Shown here: in pieces, positions 12,135 through 21,280 of the stretch
How positions within the stretch are numbered: the stretch's first letter is position 1
How the letters are laid out: every line of letters begins with the position of its first letter
Source of the DNA: Dipteris shenzhenensis
Lineage: Eukaryota > Polypodiophyta > Polypodiopsida > Gleicheniales
Direction: 5' to 3' (one strand)
Length of the DNA stretch: 64,000 nt
Assembly: GCA_047967505.1 (NCBI GenBank)
Contig: CM106538.1
Notes under the pieces: model-generated
The model's database searches: none
The model's input: the letters and a program-made list of their open reading frames with translations, nothing else
What the model was told of the DNA's origin: nothing
Translations under genes and position numbers: made by a program

Positions 12135-13343
12135 GCATGCACGTACACATGCACATGCACACCGCCCACAGCCCCTCCACCAACCCGCACGTGCAATAAA
12201 GGGTCCAATCGTGAGTCAAAGTCTGAATTCATTGCATGCATGTGCACCTCAGGTAGGTACCTTTTAAGTACTGGTTTTGGCTGCTTCCCTGTGTACCTTC
12301 TAAATATGCTGGTCTGTCTGAGGTGCATGTGAAATGAACATATCTGTATGTAAGTTACACTTACCTAGAGTGTTGATGGCATAATGTAAAAATCCTTGGC
12401 ATCCGTAGTGATATGCAAGACACGACTGATTGGTGAATTCGATCTATTATCTTGTGGAACCTGGAATAAATGTATTCTGGACTTTGACGGTGAGTATTAA
12501 AACCTCATTTTGCAGAAAGTGCGATCACTGCAAGATTTCAGGGATCTGACCACCGAAGATCGTAGGGAGCTCCTGACATCTAAAGGCGATTTTACAGATC
12601 AGGAGGCATCAGATGTAGAAGCAGTGCTGCAGATGATGCCTGTGATATCATTAGATGTTACGTGTGAGACAGAAGGTGAGGAAGGCATCCAAGAAGGTGA
12701 TATTGTGACTATGAGAGCATGGGTGTCTTTGAAACGTGGGAATGGACTAGTGGTGGTGCATCCGCATGCCCCTCACTTTCCTTATCATAAAGATGAAACA
12801 TACTGGCTACTGTTAGCTGATACGAGCAAAAATTTTGTGTGGGTCTCTCAGCGAGTCTCATTTTTGGATGAGGCAGCAGCTGTATCAGCTGCCTCTAAGT
12901 CAATCCAAGAATCCATGGAGGGTACAGGAGCTAGTGACAAAGAAGTTAGTCAAGCTGTTAAAGAAGCGGTTTCTAAGGTTAGATCTGGTTCAAGGTTGGT
13001 CATTGTAAAGTTTCAGGCTCCTGCAGAGGGGAATTACAACCTGACTGCTTTCTGTCTATCGGACACTTGGATTGGCTGTGACAAGAAAATGAGTGTCAAG
13101 TTAAAGGTTGGCAAGAAGAGCCGTGCTGGTACAAGAACTGTTCTATCTGAAGAGGGTCTAGCTGCAGAAGATGGATTTGAAGAGGAGGAGGAGGAGGAGG
13201 AGGAAGTAGCATATGATGAAGATTATGAAAGTGAGTACAGTGAAGAAGAGGATGGAGATCTGAATTCTACAAAAGAGAATGGGAAACAGGGGCCAGCTGA
13301 GCTGAAGCAAAGCTTGGAAGATGAAGGTTCAGAGGACGACTAG
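136..13343 (+). CDS. ERDJ2: DnaJ protein ERdj2 / SEC63 homologue, ten exons
   Basis: ER-membrane J-domain co-chaperone. By family knowledge, Sec63 proteins join the Sec61 translocon and recruit lumenal BiP to pull precursors into the ER. Exons read from splice sites and homology: 136-321, 410-505, 4481-4601, 4702-4808, 5009-5229, 5856-6033, 11299-11418, 11605-11691, 11778-11897, 12516-13343. Phases join without a stop to give 687 codons, the length I recall for the Arabidopsis protein. Membrane segments lie near residues 9-27, 72-90 and 191-213. The J domain spans about 97-165 with HPD at 127-129. The Sec63/Brl domain follows, and the tail is strongly acidic (E-run, then [13 protein letters not shown]). 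Exon 3 ends at a GC donor. Introns 2 and 6 are swollen by mobile elements, but every exon is intact, so the gene is probably functional. Confidence 0.95.
506..2030. other. First part of intron 2, no recognisable gene
   Basis: Intron 2 starts at the GT at 506. I see only short open stretches here. One minus-strand stretch (659-964) is rich in Lys and Glu and could be a relic, but I recognise no family. A PBS-like string (gtattagagccc) near 1431 hints at old LTR-element debris. Confidence 0.4.
2034..2412 (+). mobile_element. LTR-like fragment with TATA box and degenerate PBS
   Basis: A GC-rich block in intron 2 has a TATA-like box (actataaaggg, about 2232), a (CT)n tract at 2332-2358 running into C10, and ends in ctctcaca followed by tggtatcatttgc. 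That last string resembles the initiator-tRNA-Met primer site of copia elements (TGGTATCAGAGCC) with mismatches. I infer the U3-R-U5 end of a plus-oriented LTR with its coding part lost. The left boundary is uncertain. Confidence 0.4.
2690..3050 (-). mobile_element. 3' LTR of a truncated minus-strand copia element
   Basis: On the minus strand, a polypurine run (3060-3051, GGGGAGGGGG) is followed at 3050 by TGTTGGAAGTC, a typical copia LTR start just downstream of RNase H. A minus-strand TATA-like box (TATAAAAAGCC) lies near 2750. The far end could not be fixed, so 2690 is approximate. Confidence 0.5.
3022..3560 (-). pseudogene. Ty1/copia RNase H fragment in intron 2
   Basis: Read on the minus strand, successive frames give pieces of the copia pol C-terminus: an [19 protein letters not shown]-like segment near 3540-3480, then [12 protein letters not shown] and [20 protein letters not shown] (3455-3261), then [11 protein letters not shown] and [10 protein letters not shown] (3279-3022). 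These are the hallmarks of copia RNase H (SDWAG-D, H-x-E, D-x-FTK). Frames shift between the pieces, so it is dead. It ends at the polypurine tract of the adjoining LTR. Integrase and most of RT are absent. Confidence 0.85.
3540..3600 (+). repeat. Tandem duplication of about 30 bp
   Basis: The string ccaccagttcaggagcaagg is repeated about 30 bp further on with one change (aggaacaagg). It lies at the upstream edge of the copia fragment. Confidence 0.8.
4602..4701 (+). other. Intron 3 of ERDJ2 with a GC-AG boundary
   Basis: Exon 3 codes YHPDKNPDP and must join AG GCA AAT AAA in exon 4 to give the conserved E-A-N-K-Y-F. The only junction that keeps this frame is CCAG|gcagga at 4601/4602, with acceptor tttcgcag at 4700-4701. 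Reading on without splicing meets a TGA at 4610, and the nearest GT lies after that stop. A GC donor is therefore the simplest reading. Confidence 0.8.
6330..6408 (+). repeat. Copy 1 of a dispersed repeat of about 80-100 bp
   Basis: The string acaataaaaaaggtaactca and the following ggctgaggca...gtgctaag recur at 9576-9660 in the same orientation with a few mismatches. The two copies flank the LINE debris of intron 6. Confidence 0.75.
6430..6471 (+). repeat. G-run followed by (GA)n microsatellite
   Basis: About fourteen G residues run directly into a (GA)n tract in intron 6 of ERDJ2. The same arrangement on the other strand, (CT)n then C-run, occurs at 2332-2368. Confidence 0.95.
6746..6780 (+). 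repeat. (GA)n microsatellite
   Basis: An uninterrupted GA dinucleotide tract that follows several short gggagg-gaggctaggcgac repeats (about 6660-6745). Confidence 0.95.
6790..7440 (+). repeat. Diverged tandem modules in intron 6
   Basis: A module containing gatctatgg..gatcactatcaac, cttgtcatgtatt..agtacttgttgggc and tagcttcctagct appears at about 6800, again in part at 7029, and again at about 7200. Copies 1 and 3 are offset by roughly 390-400 bp. No coding potential is visible. It may be the untranslated tail of the LINE-like element to the right. Confidence 0.6.
7640..9480 (-). pseudogene. Decayed non-LTR retrotransposon (LINE) RT in intron 6
   Basis: On the minus strand, 8960-8700 gives pieces like FVDFRKAFD and KLWERLEKLQVP (RT domain A region). 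The open stretch 8676-8377 gives [13 protein letters not shown] followed by [12 protein letters not shown] and [12 protein letters not shown], the palm and thumb of a LINE reverse transcriptase. The catalytic Y/F-A-D-D is altered to YAND. A further stretch (7885-7703) looks like the C-terminal tail. Frames are broken throughout. The element lies antisense to ERDJ2 inside its 5.3-kb intron 6. Confidence 0.8.
9576..9660 (+). repeat. Copy 2 of the dispersed repeat near 6330
   Basis: Same orientation and order of motifs as the copy at 6330-6408, with a few substitutions and short indels. It lies at the upstream (5') side of the minus-strand LINE. Confidence 0.75.
9661..11298. other. Remainder of intron 6, no recognisable feature
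   Basis: No coding, RNA or repeat structure that I can name. The region ends at the acceptor gtgcag (11298), which precedes the exon starting ACAGAGCTC. Confidence 0.5.
11968..12133 (+). repeat. Two (CT)n microsatellites in intron 9
   Basis: Tracts at 11968-12000 and 12103-12133 are separated by about 100 bp of unique sequence. Both lie in the intron between ERDJ2 exons 9 and 10 and do not disturb the splice sites. Confidence 0.95.
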
Positions 13344-16300
13344 CATAAATCAAGGAACGCCACGTGCTATACACCTATTGCAGTCTAAGATACATTTTAC
13401 CACATATTTTGGTAACCTTCCAAAATTCTAGGTGTAATTCCAGGCTGTTGGTTTGAGTTTAAATGCTTCGATTTTTGCAAGCCTAGCAAAGGCATGCTGT
13501 GAATCAGACAATGGTTGCCTGAAGGTGCTGAGTTTTACTACCTCCCAACGGTTTAGGGTCTGATTTCTATTTTTTGGCGTTGTTTTACATTTTCGGTTGG
13601 TTTTTCTTTTGTTAGAATCGCCAACAAGCCAGCAGAGGATTTTCAAATTATTTTAGGTTTAAAACTTGTGCACAAAAGCGAAGTCAGGTATAAATCATCC
13701 CTTTTTCCTTTTAAGTGTTTACTTTTCTCAGAAGTGCAACCAAGCATGCAGCAGAGTTTCAAGGTCTTAAGTTTCAAGACAGTAGCCTGTGTGCACAATG
13801 TACAAGTCAGGGAACAATGGAGCATTTGCTTTTCGTTTATACCTTTGTGCACAATGTACAAATCAGGGAACAATGGAGCATTTTCCCATTTGATGTGGCT
13901 CCAATCTATAGGATATGCCTGATTGTGAGAATAATTGATAATTTGAGGGTTTGAAAACGGTTTCTTTGCTTTGTACATGCATCCTTGTGTTATGATTTTG
14001 CTTGATATGCGCTCGAAGTTGAATTGAATCTATAATTGTTCAGTGATGTTTAGGTGAACAGTAGTTAAATTACGTTAGCTCCATAATATGTGGTGTGATA
14101 CAGGGACTTGAACATGTTTGGATAATGAAGAACGGTTGCATGCATTATTTGTGACAGAAAGTATCTTGTGGAATAGGAGTTATTGTGGGAAGAAAATTGA
14201 AGCAAACGGATTTGTTGCACTCATAGCAGGTGCTACTTTGCAACTTTATGGAGCACATATGGTAGATGTGGGGCATAATAAATACATGTTCATAGCTGGA
14301 AACAACAGGCATGTACATTGTAAACGTAAGCATGCAATCAATCATATTGTTGAGTCGTAAAACATATGATACCCTTGGGAACTTACCTTTCGTGACCCCA
14401 ATTACTACAAATTAGATAGCCACATCAAATAGAAACTTCCCCTTAGGGGCAATAACTTTGTAATGCCTGACTAATGTTTCATGAACCTCCAAGCTCCCTC
14501 GCATAGTATAATATTTGTAATTGTATGTTAAATCTTGGGGGACTGTAGTTCATAATTTCTTCTTGTTGAATCACTGATGCGCTCGTTATTTTGTCTTTGT
14601 AGGGCAATGTTCTTACCAGGGCACTTTGCTCTTGATGTGCTTGATTGGTGCATCATATCCCAAACTCTCGTTCAATTGAGTGTGTGTCTAAGTGCAGGCA
14701 AATTCTCTCTAATTATATGTACTCACAAAGATCAAAACAGCTCATTGATGTATAATGTGTGCTTAACTTGAGGTATAGAAAAGATAAAGCTTTATTGCAC
14801 TCTAGACCTTAATGGATAGTGCCCTTGAGATTCCCATAAGAAGTTTCTTGTCAGATTTGTTTTTTGTTAGAGGGGAATGCCACTCTACGAGGGATGATAG
14901 ACTAGTTAGTCTCTTAAATTTTATGGTACATTATTATCTCCTACTCAGGGGCAATAACAAGAAGCTTGGAAGATTAAAAATGTTGGCTCAGTCAAAGGAG
15001 AGATCTTTCCAATGCCTTTCGCAAAGGGTTTGAAAAGTGAGAGGTTGAAGAATGATAGCATTGAAGAGAGAGTTCCCCTAACTTTTAATGTCTCATGGTT
15101 TCCCTTTTGACTTTGCTTGTTATAGTGCAACATTTGAGTTTGTTGGCTACCCAAGTAGGCTAGGTAGTGGCCTAGGAATGGTCATGTGTTTCACGTTTGT
15201 AGGAGGATAAGTGGTTTCAACAACCTTTGATTGGTCATCGATGTATTTTGGATTGGGTAGCAAGGAAAGCAAGCATTGCCTCAAATTGTAAGACTTGCTC
15301 TAGTTTGGAGAGGTAGTCAACTATTCTCTCATCACCCTAGGGCTCCAGGGGCATGAGGATCTCGAGGGTGTGTATCTAAATTTTTTGTTTGTGGACTTAG
15401 CTCCAAAGGTGGTTTTAGGGGTCAGATGATTCTAGTTGATCTCTTGTGAGCCTATCACAAAAGTTGTACCTTAATGAGCACTCTTCCAAGTTGACTAATT
15501 CGCATGTTGGGCCCATTGACTCAATCATACGAGACATGATCTCACGATAGATTCATAAGTCAAATAGCTCTAGAAATAATGATATCATTGGCAAAAACCA
15601 TATGGGCAACTATTCAAGACATTTGCTAATTGGCAACCATACCCTATACATGTTTGCTTTTTTGTCCAAAACATGAGAATTAAGGTCTTTAGTGATTGGA
15701 AGATAGTCCAAGGGGACCTTCAAGTAATTCCAAGGCACAAGCACTAAAACACCCAATAGAAGCGCTATCTAGCCGAGGCATGGCCCTCATATGGATCAAT
15801 GATGAGGTTGAAGGTCGAAAAGCAAGGAAGATGTTAAGAATTTAGGAGGTCAGGGAGGCAAAGAGAGTTGTGAGGTGTGATGGGAATAGATGGAAAGAGG
15901 AGCAGGAGCCAATGGAGAGGTGGCGGAGTTGCATAATGGGGAGGAGGGGGCCAAGGGCACAAGCAGATGTGAAGGGGGGAGGGGGTGGCGGTGCTCATGA
16001 GGGAGACTTGTACAATGTGGGTGGGGGAGAAAGAGAAAGGGGTGGTTGTTGGGGGTTTGAAGAGGAGAGATTGGATAACAAGGGAAATAACTAGAGAAGT
16101 AAAGAAAGTGGGAGGACCAGGGGGAATCTTTGGGTGGAGTAAGAACCTCGGGTAGGATTCGACCATAAAATGATTCCCCAACCTACTTTGTGAGTGGGGA
16201 TGGGCTATATTGTATCAATAGCACTTGAAGCTAAAGTACAAAGCTCTCAAGAACTTCCTTGTATTAAGAAGAGGGCTATGGTGGGGGTTGAGAGTGGTAG

Positions 16301-16410
16301 CATAAGAGTTGGATCAAAGATCACCAATCAAAGTTTTGTGGAAAAGGCAAGAAGAAAGAGTGGAGAGGGAATACAAGGATGCTTAGGAGCACAAAAGGAG
16401 GGAAAACAAG
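13344..16410. other. Gene-poor region downstream of ERDJ2
   Basis: It begins with the presumptive 3' UTR of ERDJ2. I see no supported gene, only short frames with low-complexity translations (for example 15834-16181, biased by GGAG/GGTGG runs). The 56-bp tandem duplication at 13791 is the only clear structure. Confidence 0.5.
13791..13884 (+). repeat. 56-bp tandem duplication
   Basis: gtgcacaatgtacaagtcag at 13791 recurs at 13847 with one change, followed by the same ggaacaatggagcattt. The second unit is partial. Confidence 0.85.

Positions 16411-16411
<1 letters not shown>

Positions 16412-16444
<33 letters not shown>
16412..16444. repeat. (TA)n microsatellite
   Basis: Uninterrupted AT dinucleotide tract directly left of the long foldback at 16451. 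Confidence 0.95.
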
Positions 16445-16447
<3 letters not shown>

Positions 16448-16450
16448 TGC

Positions 16451-16641
16451 GCCAAGAGTGGGGCAGGCTCGAAGTTGGGCTAGCGATAACATTAGTCTTT
16501 TTCCTTTAACATGTATCTAACTGGCTATGAGACGATTGAGATGGCTTGGCACTTGGCTCATAGCCAGTTAGAGACATGTTAAAGGAAAAAGACTAATGTT
16601 ATCGTCGCTAGCCCATCTTCGAAGGCTGCCCCACTCTTGGG
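16451..16641. repeat. Long foldback: 80-bp inverted arms around a short loop
   Basis: The left arm 16451-16530 (gccaagagtggggcaggctc ... ctaactggctatga) is nearly the reverse complement of 16558-16641. I count only a handful of mismatches and a 3-bp indel. The loop is about 27 bp. The arms have no terminal features that identify a known family. It could be a small MITE, a tandem-inverted duplication or a young hairpin-RNA locus. Confidence 0.85.
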
Positions 16642-17236
16642 ACAACACTTATTTCATTAATTTTGGACTCATATGTCTACTTTTGGACTATTCCTTAAAA
16701 TCCTTCCCAAATGAAAAGTTTACTTTATGAAACTGTCATTCGAGAATCAAAAGTTTGCTTTCTGGCACTATCATTTTCACATAAGACATTTCAAAATCTC
16801 TCTCTACAATGTTGTACAAATAATGCAAAAACTACTATTAAATCCTCAATTTGTATTTCTTGTTTATAAGAATCATATTCTTAAAATAAAAAATCCGAGT
16901 TATTAGTTTAAATCCATGAAAAACCATGCTATTGAGGATTCACAACATTTTAAAAATGTATACATAAGAGACCTGTAAGACTCTTTTTACTTTCAATGCA
17001 GAAAACTATAACACTCTTGAATATTCAAGAAATTAAAAGGTTTATATAGACATGAGACATGATGGAAGCCTCTTTTGTACTCCAAAAAATAGCAATAGCT
17101 ATGCTTGCAATTTTACATTATCATGTCATAAGTTTTACAACAAATATTGCGCTGGATGAGTCTTTGTACAAAGGATCTCCTGTGGCCTTTTCAATAATTT
17201 AATTTTTCCTTTACAATGAGTTTAGTACAAATGGGT

Positions 17237-17340
17237 GATCCAAACATTTGCTTGTTTGAATGTCCTTTTCTATCATGATCACAGAAATGAGCGATCCAAA
17301 CATTTGCTTGTTCAGAATGTCCTTTCTGTCGTCACTTGTC
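17237..17340 (+). repeat. 56-bp tandem duplication beside the DUF7869-like ORF
   Basis: gatccaaacatttgcttgtt at 17237 recurs at 17293 and is followed in both by a variant of gaatgtccttt. It lies just downstream of the minus-strand ORF that ends at 17419. Confidence 0.8.
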
Positions 17341-17418
17341 GCTTGGGTGCCATCTTCATTCACTCTCATCTGACAACCACCACCACCTTCACTCTTTCTC
17401 GATATTTGAATGGTGTTA

Positions 17419-19077
17419 TCATGGGCATTCTTCATTTGCGCTATCTCCTTCTACTTCCTCCCGGGCGAGCATCTTTATGAACTCTGTAATGTGCATAATA
17501 ATTGGTTGCGGTAATTTTATTTTGTCTTCTACATCATACCCCATGTGCTTCTTTGTTTTCTTTGACCTTGATTTCCAGGATACTATGACTGTCTCTGTGG
17601 AAAGTCTTGAAATTGCTTCATGGTTTGGGACCCATTCCTTTTTCAGACAACTACTATACAATGTACTGTTATCTTGGTTCTCCTTCCTGCCCCTTGGCTC
17701 ATACCATACCGCTGTAAATGTTGTAGCTCTCCCCCGGTCATCCATGCTCACGTCAACTACTTTCGCAACCCAAAACTTCACGTTCTCATGTTCATCATCC
17801 GATGGTCGAATTGCAACAAAACAATGGACATCTATGTCTATTTGTGGCATAAACTCTCTCTTCTTGGGTCCACAATATGGACGTGGGAGCAACGATTCAA
17901 ACTCATTTTCAAAGAGACCACATGCTGGACGTAAGTCATTACCAACATTTGGCCAAAATAAAGGCCGTTCTACCTTAATATCATCTTCTCGCATTTTTGC
18001 AAGGTCCTTTATCAATTGGTAGGTCTTGCTAATTACAACAGTAGTGTGTTCCTTCCAAGAGGGCTTCCAATCAGGAAATCTCCGGAGCATTTCCTCTTTG
18101 TATGCAATAAAAGCTTTTAAGCCTTCTATTTCACCTTTGGATTTCTCGCTAAATTCTTTTATAGGAGCCCATGTTGGATGCATTTCTTTGCTCGGGATTG
18201 AAGTTAAGAGAGAGTAAGGTTCTTCAGGCTCCCATTTTGTATCAAGAGAATAGTGTTGCCATTGCATCACTGGTTTTTCATCCTTTAAGAAAAATCGAAA
18301 ATAGTGTGGAGCGCTATGACCTATCAGGGCATCACTACCTTTTTGTATGAAAGGTAGAATAAAGCTCTTCCAATCATACATCCTCTCAACCATTGAGCAT
18401 ATTGTTCCTTCCTTACGGCCACCAACTTGCCTCCCACATTTTCTTATCAAGTCATCCATTGTCTCCATGTCCTTGTGTTTTAGTTCTCTTGAAACTGTGC
18501 TAAATACTTGATCGATATCCTCATGTGTGTGCCCAACCAACAAAAACCCAACTTCAATCTCATTGAAGATTCTATGAGCGATTCGCATTGAGCAAAATGC
18601 AAAGAAGAGTACATTCTTATTCTCTCGTCCGCAATTGTCTGCTTGTACTCTCAAAGTTACTGGTAGGCGACCTTTTTCTGCATGTACATTGTGAATTGCC
18701 TTCATAACAGATGTTACAACTTGATTGCTATCGTGTAGATGCAAGGAATCAATCCATATGTCTGCAAAAAACTTAAATCCGTGCACTAACACTCCACATA
18801 GATGTGTCTTTAAAAAGTATTTGCCTTGTAGCTTAGGTGGAGTGTTAAAGAATCGAGGTAATGTTGTTGTATTTTGATCCATACCATCTACAATAATGCA
18901 CATGTACTCATTTGGGTGAGAAATAGCTTGCTCCTTCCAAAATGCATATTTTATTCTAGAATGTCGAACAAGTCCATGATGAAATTCTCTCTTTTTTTTG
19001 TAAGCTTCTTTTTGTTCTGGAGATGTTGCACTCTCAAGTGCTCGCTTTAGTTCATCACAGTCGTTGCACTTTGACAT
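17419..19077 (-). CDS. DUF7869-type transposase-like protein, main ORF (552 codons)
   Basis: Long uninterrupted frame. The start is C-N-D-C-D-E-L (zinc-finger-like Cys pair at residues 4 and 7). Then come three conserved acidic blocks: IIVDGMDQN (D64, D67), QADNCGRENKN (D147) and VGHTHEDIDQVFS (H183, H185, E186, D187, D189). The order and spacing resemble an RNase-H-fold D-D-D/E nuclease. From memory this is the DUF7869 family, common in eukaryotic genomes with expanded, transposon-like copies. The C-terminal third (FWPNVGNDLRP, WVAKVVDVS, VWYEP) looks like a small reader-type beta domain, which is an inference. The 19604-19047 frame carries its N-terminal part, offset by one base at an A-run (about 19082), so the annotated ATG is probably not the original start. 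Function as a transposase is unproven. Confidence 0.7.
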   Translation of the reverse strand: MSKCNDCDELKRALESATSPEQKEAYKKKREFHHGLVRHSRIKYAFWKEQAISHPNEYMCIIVDGMDQNTTTLPRFFNTPPKLQGKYFLKTHLCGVLVHGFKFFADIWIDSLHLHDSNQVVTSVMKAIHNVHAEKGRLPVTLRVQADNCGRENKNVLFFAFCSMRIAHRIFNEIEVGFLLVGHTHEDIDQVFSTVSRELKHKDMETMDDLIRKCGRQVGGRKEGTICSMVERMYDWKSFILPFIQKGSDALIGHSAPHYFRFFLKDEKPVMQWQHYSLDTKWEPEEPYSLLTSIPSKEMHPTWAPIKEFSEKSKGEIEGLKAFIAYKEEMLRRFPDWKPSWKEHTTVVISKTYQLIKDLAKMREDDIKVERPLFWPNVGNDLRPACGLFENEFESLLPRPYCGPKKREFMPQIDIDVHCFVAIRPSDDEHENVKFWVAKVVDVSMDDRGRATTFTAVWYEPRGRKENQDNSTLYSSCLKKEWVPNHEAISRLSTETVIVSWKSRSKKTKKHMGYDVEDKIKLPQPIIMHITEFIKMLAREEVEGDSANEECP

Positions 19078-19636
19078 TTTTTTCTCTTTGGGATTTTAAC
19101 ATGTCCAAAGCTTTTTTTCCAAAGAGTATACAAAGTATGAAAAGATGCCGGTGCATGCCCTCTTTGCCTCTGTGTTTCTCCAATAGAGTTAAATACTTCT
19201 TTTTTGGTCAAACCTATCGAAAGATGCAGTTCTGATAGGTGGGGTTGCGGTAAAGCATTTTCATAAATGTAATCTTTCAAAATTGCTGTTGCCGCAACCG
19301 TTGAGGCTCTTGTTTTGGGCCTTTCTATGTTTCCATGAATGTTAAATTTAACTCTGTACTTTGCTTTATTAGCCAAATTCCAATATGTGCCATGTGATAA
19401 TCCTGTAATAATGCGATATGCATTATTGCATATACTTTTTCCATTTATAAGAGGCCTTATTTGATGTCCTGAACTTCGCCTTCTCTTATCATTTACAAGA
19501 AAGCAAGACAATCTCGTGAGTAGGTATTCATTTCTTCTGCTTCCTTTCCTTTGCCAGACATGTTCTCTACAACCCTTGATGTCATGTAAGTTAATGGATC
19601 GCATACATGTACGCTTACAGCATGTAGATCACATTG
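19047..19636 (-). pseudogene. N-terminal part of the DUF7869-like protein, frame-shifted
   Basis: The frame begins after an in-frame TGA near 19632 and reads STCCKRTCMRSINLHDIKGC, the Cys-rich opening (CC-x3-C) usual in DUF7869-type proteins. It continues through TRLSCFLVNDKRR, GLSHGTYWNLANKAK and TLYTLWKKSFGHVKIPK, then runs into KRKKCQSATT instead of the C-N-D-C sequence of the ORF starting at 19077. The two frames overlap at a run of seven A on the minus strand. One extra A would join them, so a 1-bp deletion is the simplest explanation. With the upstream TGA this makes the locus a damaged copy, unless it is spliced in a way I cannot see. Confidence 0.65.
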
Positions 19637-19714
19637 CTTTTAGCATAACATCTTCATTCATTACTCTTATTCTCTTTGGTTGCTTTTCTGGATCTGCCTA
19701 CACTCGTTGTCTTT

Positions 19715-21178
19715 TTATGCATCTGTATGTCTGTTTTGGGACCTTCTGTACATTCTTATTGGATTTGTGTAGTTCTCCTTGTAAGATTTATTTGTCACGT
19801 TGTTTTCATGAGATGTTGTATCCTTGATCTTATCACTCTGACAGTCAAATACTGAATATTCCTTTGTTGAGGTCATCCTTGCTTTTGATACATTCGTTAA
19901 ACCATTTGTAACATTTACAAGTTCACAATCAAAGTCAAACACCGAATAGTCCTTTGTTGATCTCATCCCTACTTTTGATACAATCGTAGAACCACTTGTC
20001 ACAATGGCATTAGAGTGTCCCGAATGATCTTCAAACTCATCTATTCCTGAGAGAACATCACTCATTGATGCACTTTCTATGGATTTCATAACTCCATAGT
20101 CAGTGGTGATAGAGTGTCCATAATGATCTTCAAACTCATCTATTCCTAAGAGAACATCGCTCAGTGATGCACTTTCTATGGATTTCATAACTCCATAGTC
20201 TTGAAACTCCTCTACTCCAGAGAGAACATCACTCATTATACTATCGTGCATGATTTCCATAATTCCATAGTTACCTGGTTTGACTCCAAGAACTTTATCA
20301 GTATCCATGAAGCCATCCATGCTTGAAAATATAACACTTTTGACATCTTTGCCCAAGTTCTCAATGTGCATGAATTCATCCACCCCGGATAAGGCATCAC
20401 TTGTGAAATATTTTTCTTTCTCGGTACCAATGAACTCATCGACTTCTGATAAGACGTAAGTGCTATAGTTGAGTGCATTGGAATCATCCATCTCTGAAGG
20501 AATAGAGCTTGGTACATTGGCATATTCTTTCAATTCTTTGATGTTGTAGTATACATTATGTTTATCATTAAAAACCACATGCCGAGTCTTTCCAATCTTT
20601 AAAAATTGCATGCTCCATCTCAAATCCTTACCTACCTCATAGTAGGGACCATCCAATGACATTGAGTTATCATCCATACCATCATCAGTAACTTTTTGAA
20701 TTCTCATCTGCGCAAATGTCCAGTGTTCCACTTGTTCAAATCCCAAGACTTGACATTCTGCTACATTCTTATTTGCAAATGATAACATTTGTAAAATATC
20801 TCCCACTCTAAAATCCAAAGATATGCACTTTGTATTCCTGATGACATGTGTTGGATAAGTCTCATCTCTGTCCCATGCAATAAATGCTTTGTTGGAAGTA
20901 TTATAGGGCATAACATCTCCAAGGCTTTCCATATCCCCACACTTATGCTTTAGCTCAACATGTGCACTAAGAATCCTTGATACGATAACCGCCACCTTAT
21001 CTTCGCAGAGTCTTCTAAAGTGACAAATAGAATTTGGATCACTTTCATGGATTGTAGCAAATGCAACTACTTCTCTTTTCCAACATAAAATCACCTCCAT
21101 CCCTGGAATAAATTTTGTAGCCATCTCCTTTGTGAGTTTCCTTTGCAAACAAGCTGTAACAACCATTATAAAGAACAT
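19715..21178 (-). CDS. Unknown 487-codon ORF with internal repeats, upstream of the DUF7869-like ORF
   Basis: I do not recognise a family. The first 240 residues are mixed and look globular (WKREVVAFATIHESDP, RVGDILQMLSFANK, GPYYEVGKDLRWSM, KTRHVVFNDKHNVYY). They may form a DNA- or chromatin-reader module, by inference only. From about 240 to 420 there are six degenerate copies of a unit reading roughly V-L-S-G-V/I-D-E-F. Two copies of DYGVMKSIESAS and two of STK-x-YSVFD also occur. The tail is basic (RMYRRSQNRH). The start is uncertain: M1 at 21178, M19 at 21124, or an exon beginning after the acceptor-like ttgttacag near 21152. The ORF lies 80-110 bp upstream of the N-terminal frame of the DUF7869-like protein, on the same strand, so the two may be one spliced or broken gene. 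Confidence 0.55.
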   Translation of the reverse strand: MFFIMVVTACLQRKLTKEMATKFIPGMEVILCWKREVVAFATIHESDPNSICHFRRLCEDKVAVIVSRILSAHVELKHKCGDMESLGDVMPYNTSNKAFIAWDRDETYPTHVIRNTKCISLDFRVGDILQMLSFANKNVAECQVLGFEQVEHWTFAQMRIQKVTDDGMDDNSMSLDGPYYEVGKDLRWSMQFLKIGKTRHVVFNDKHNVYYNIKELKEYANVPSSIPSEMDDSNALNYSTYVLSEVDEFIGTEKEKYFTSDALSGVDEFMHIENLGKDVKSVIFSSMDGFMDTDKVLGVKPGNYGIMEIMHDSIMSDVLSGVEEFQDYGVMKSIESASLSDVLLGIDEFEDHYGHSITTDYGVMKSIESASMSDVLSGIDEFEDHSGHSNAIVTSGSTIVSKVGMRSTKDYSVFDFDCELVNVTNGLTNVSKARMTSTKEYSVFDCQSDKIKDTTSHENNVTNKSYKENYTNPIRMYRRSQNRHTDA

Positions 21179-21280
21179 TAGTCTCTTCTCAATAATCTAC
21201 TTTATTAATGATTTAAAAATCTAGAACTTGTTTGAAAATTTAATCAGACACTAACCAATAACAACTGTAAACCAATAACA

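Noticed and set aside
15834-16181. Pro-rich minus-strand frame and Gly-rich plus-strand frame
   Set aside because: Local GGAG/GGTGG bias, with no start context or domain that supports a gene.
17336-18022. Plus-strand frame of 228 codons
   Set aside because: Shadow of the 552-codon DUF7869-like ORF on the minus strand.
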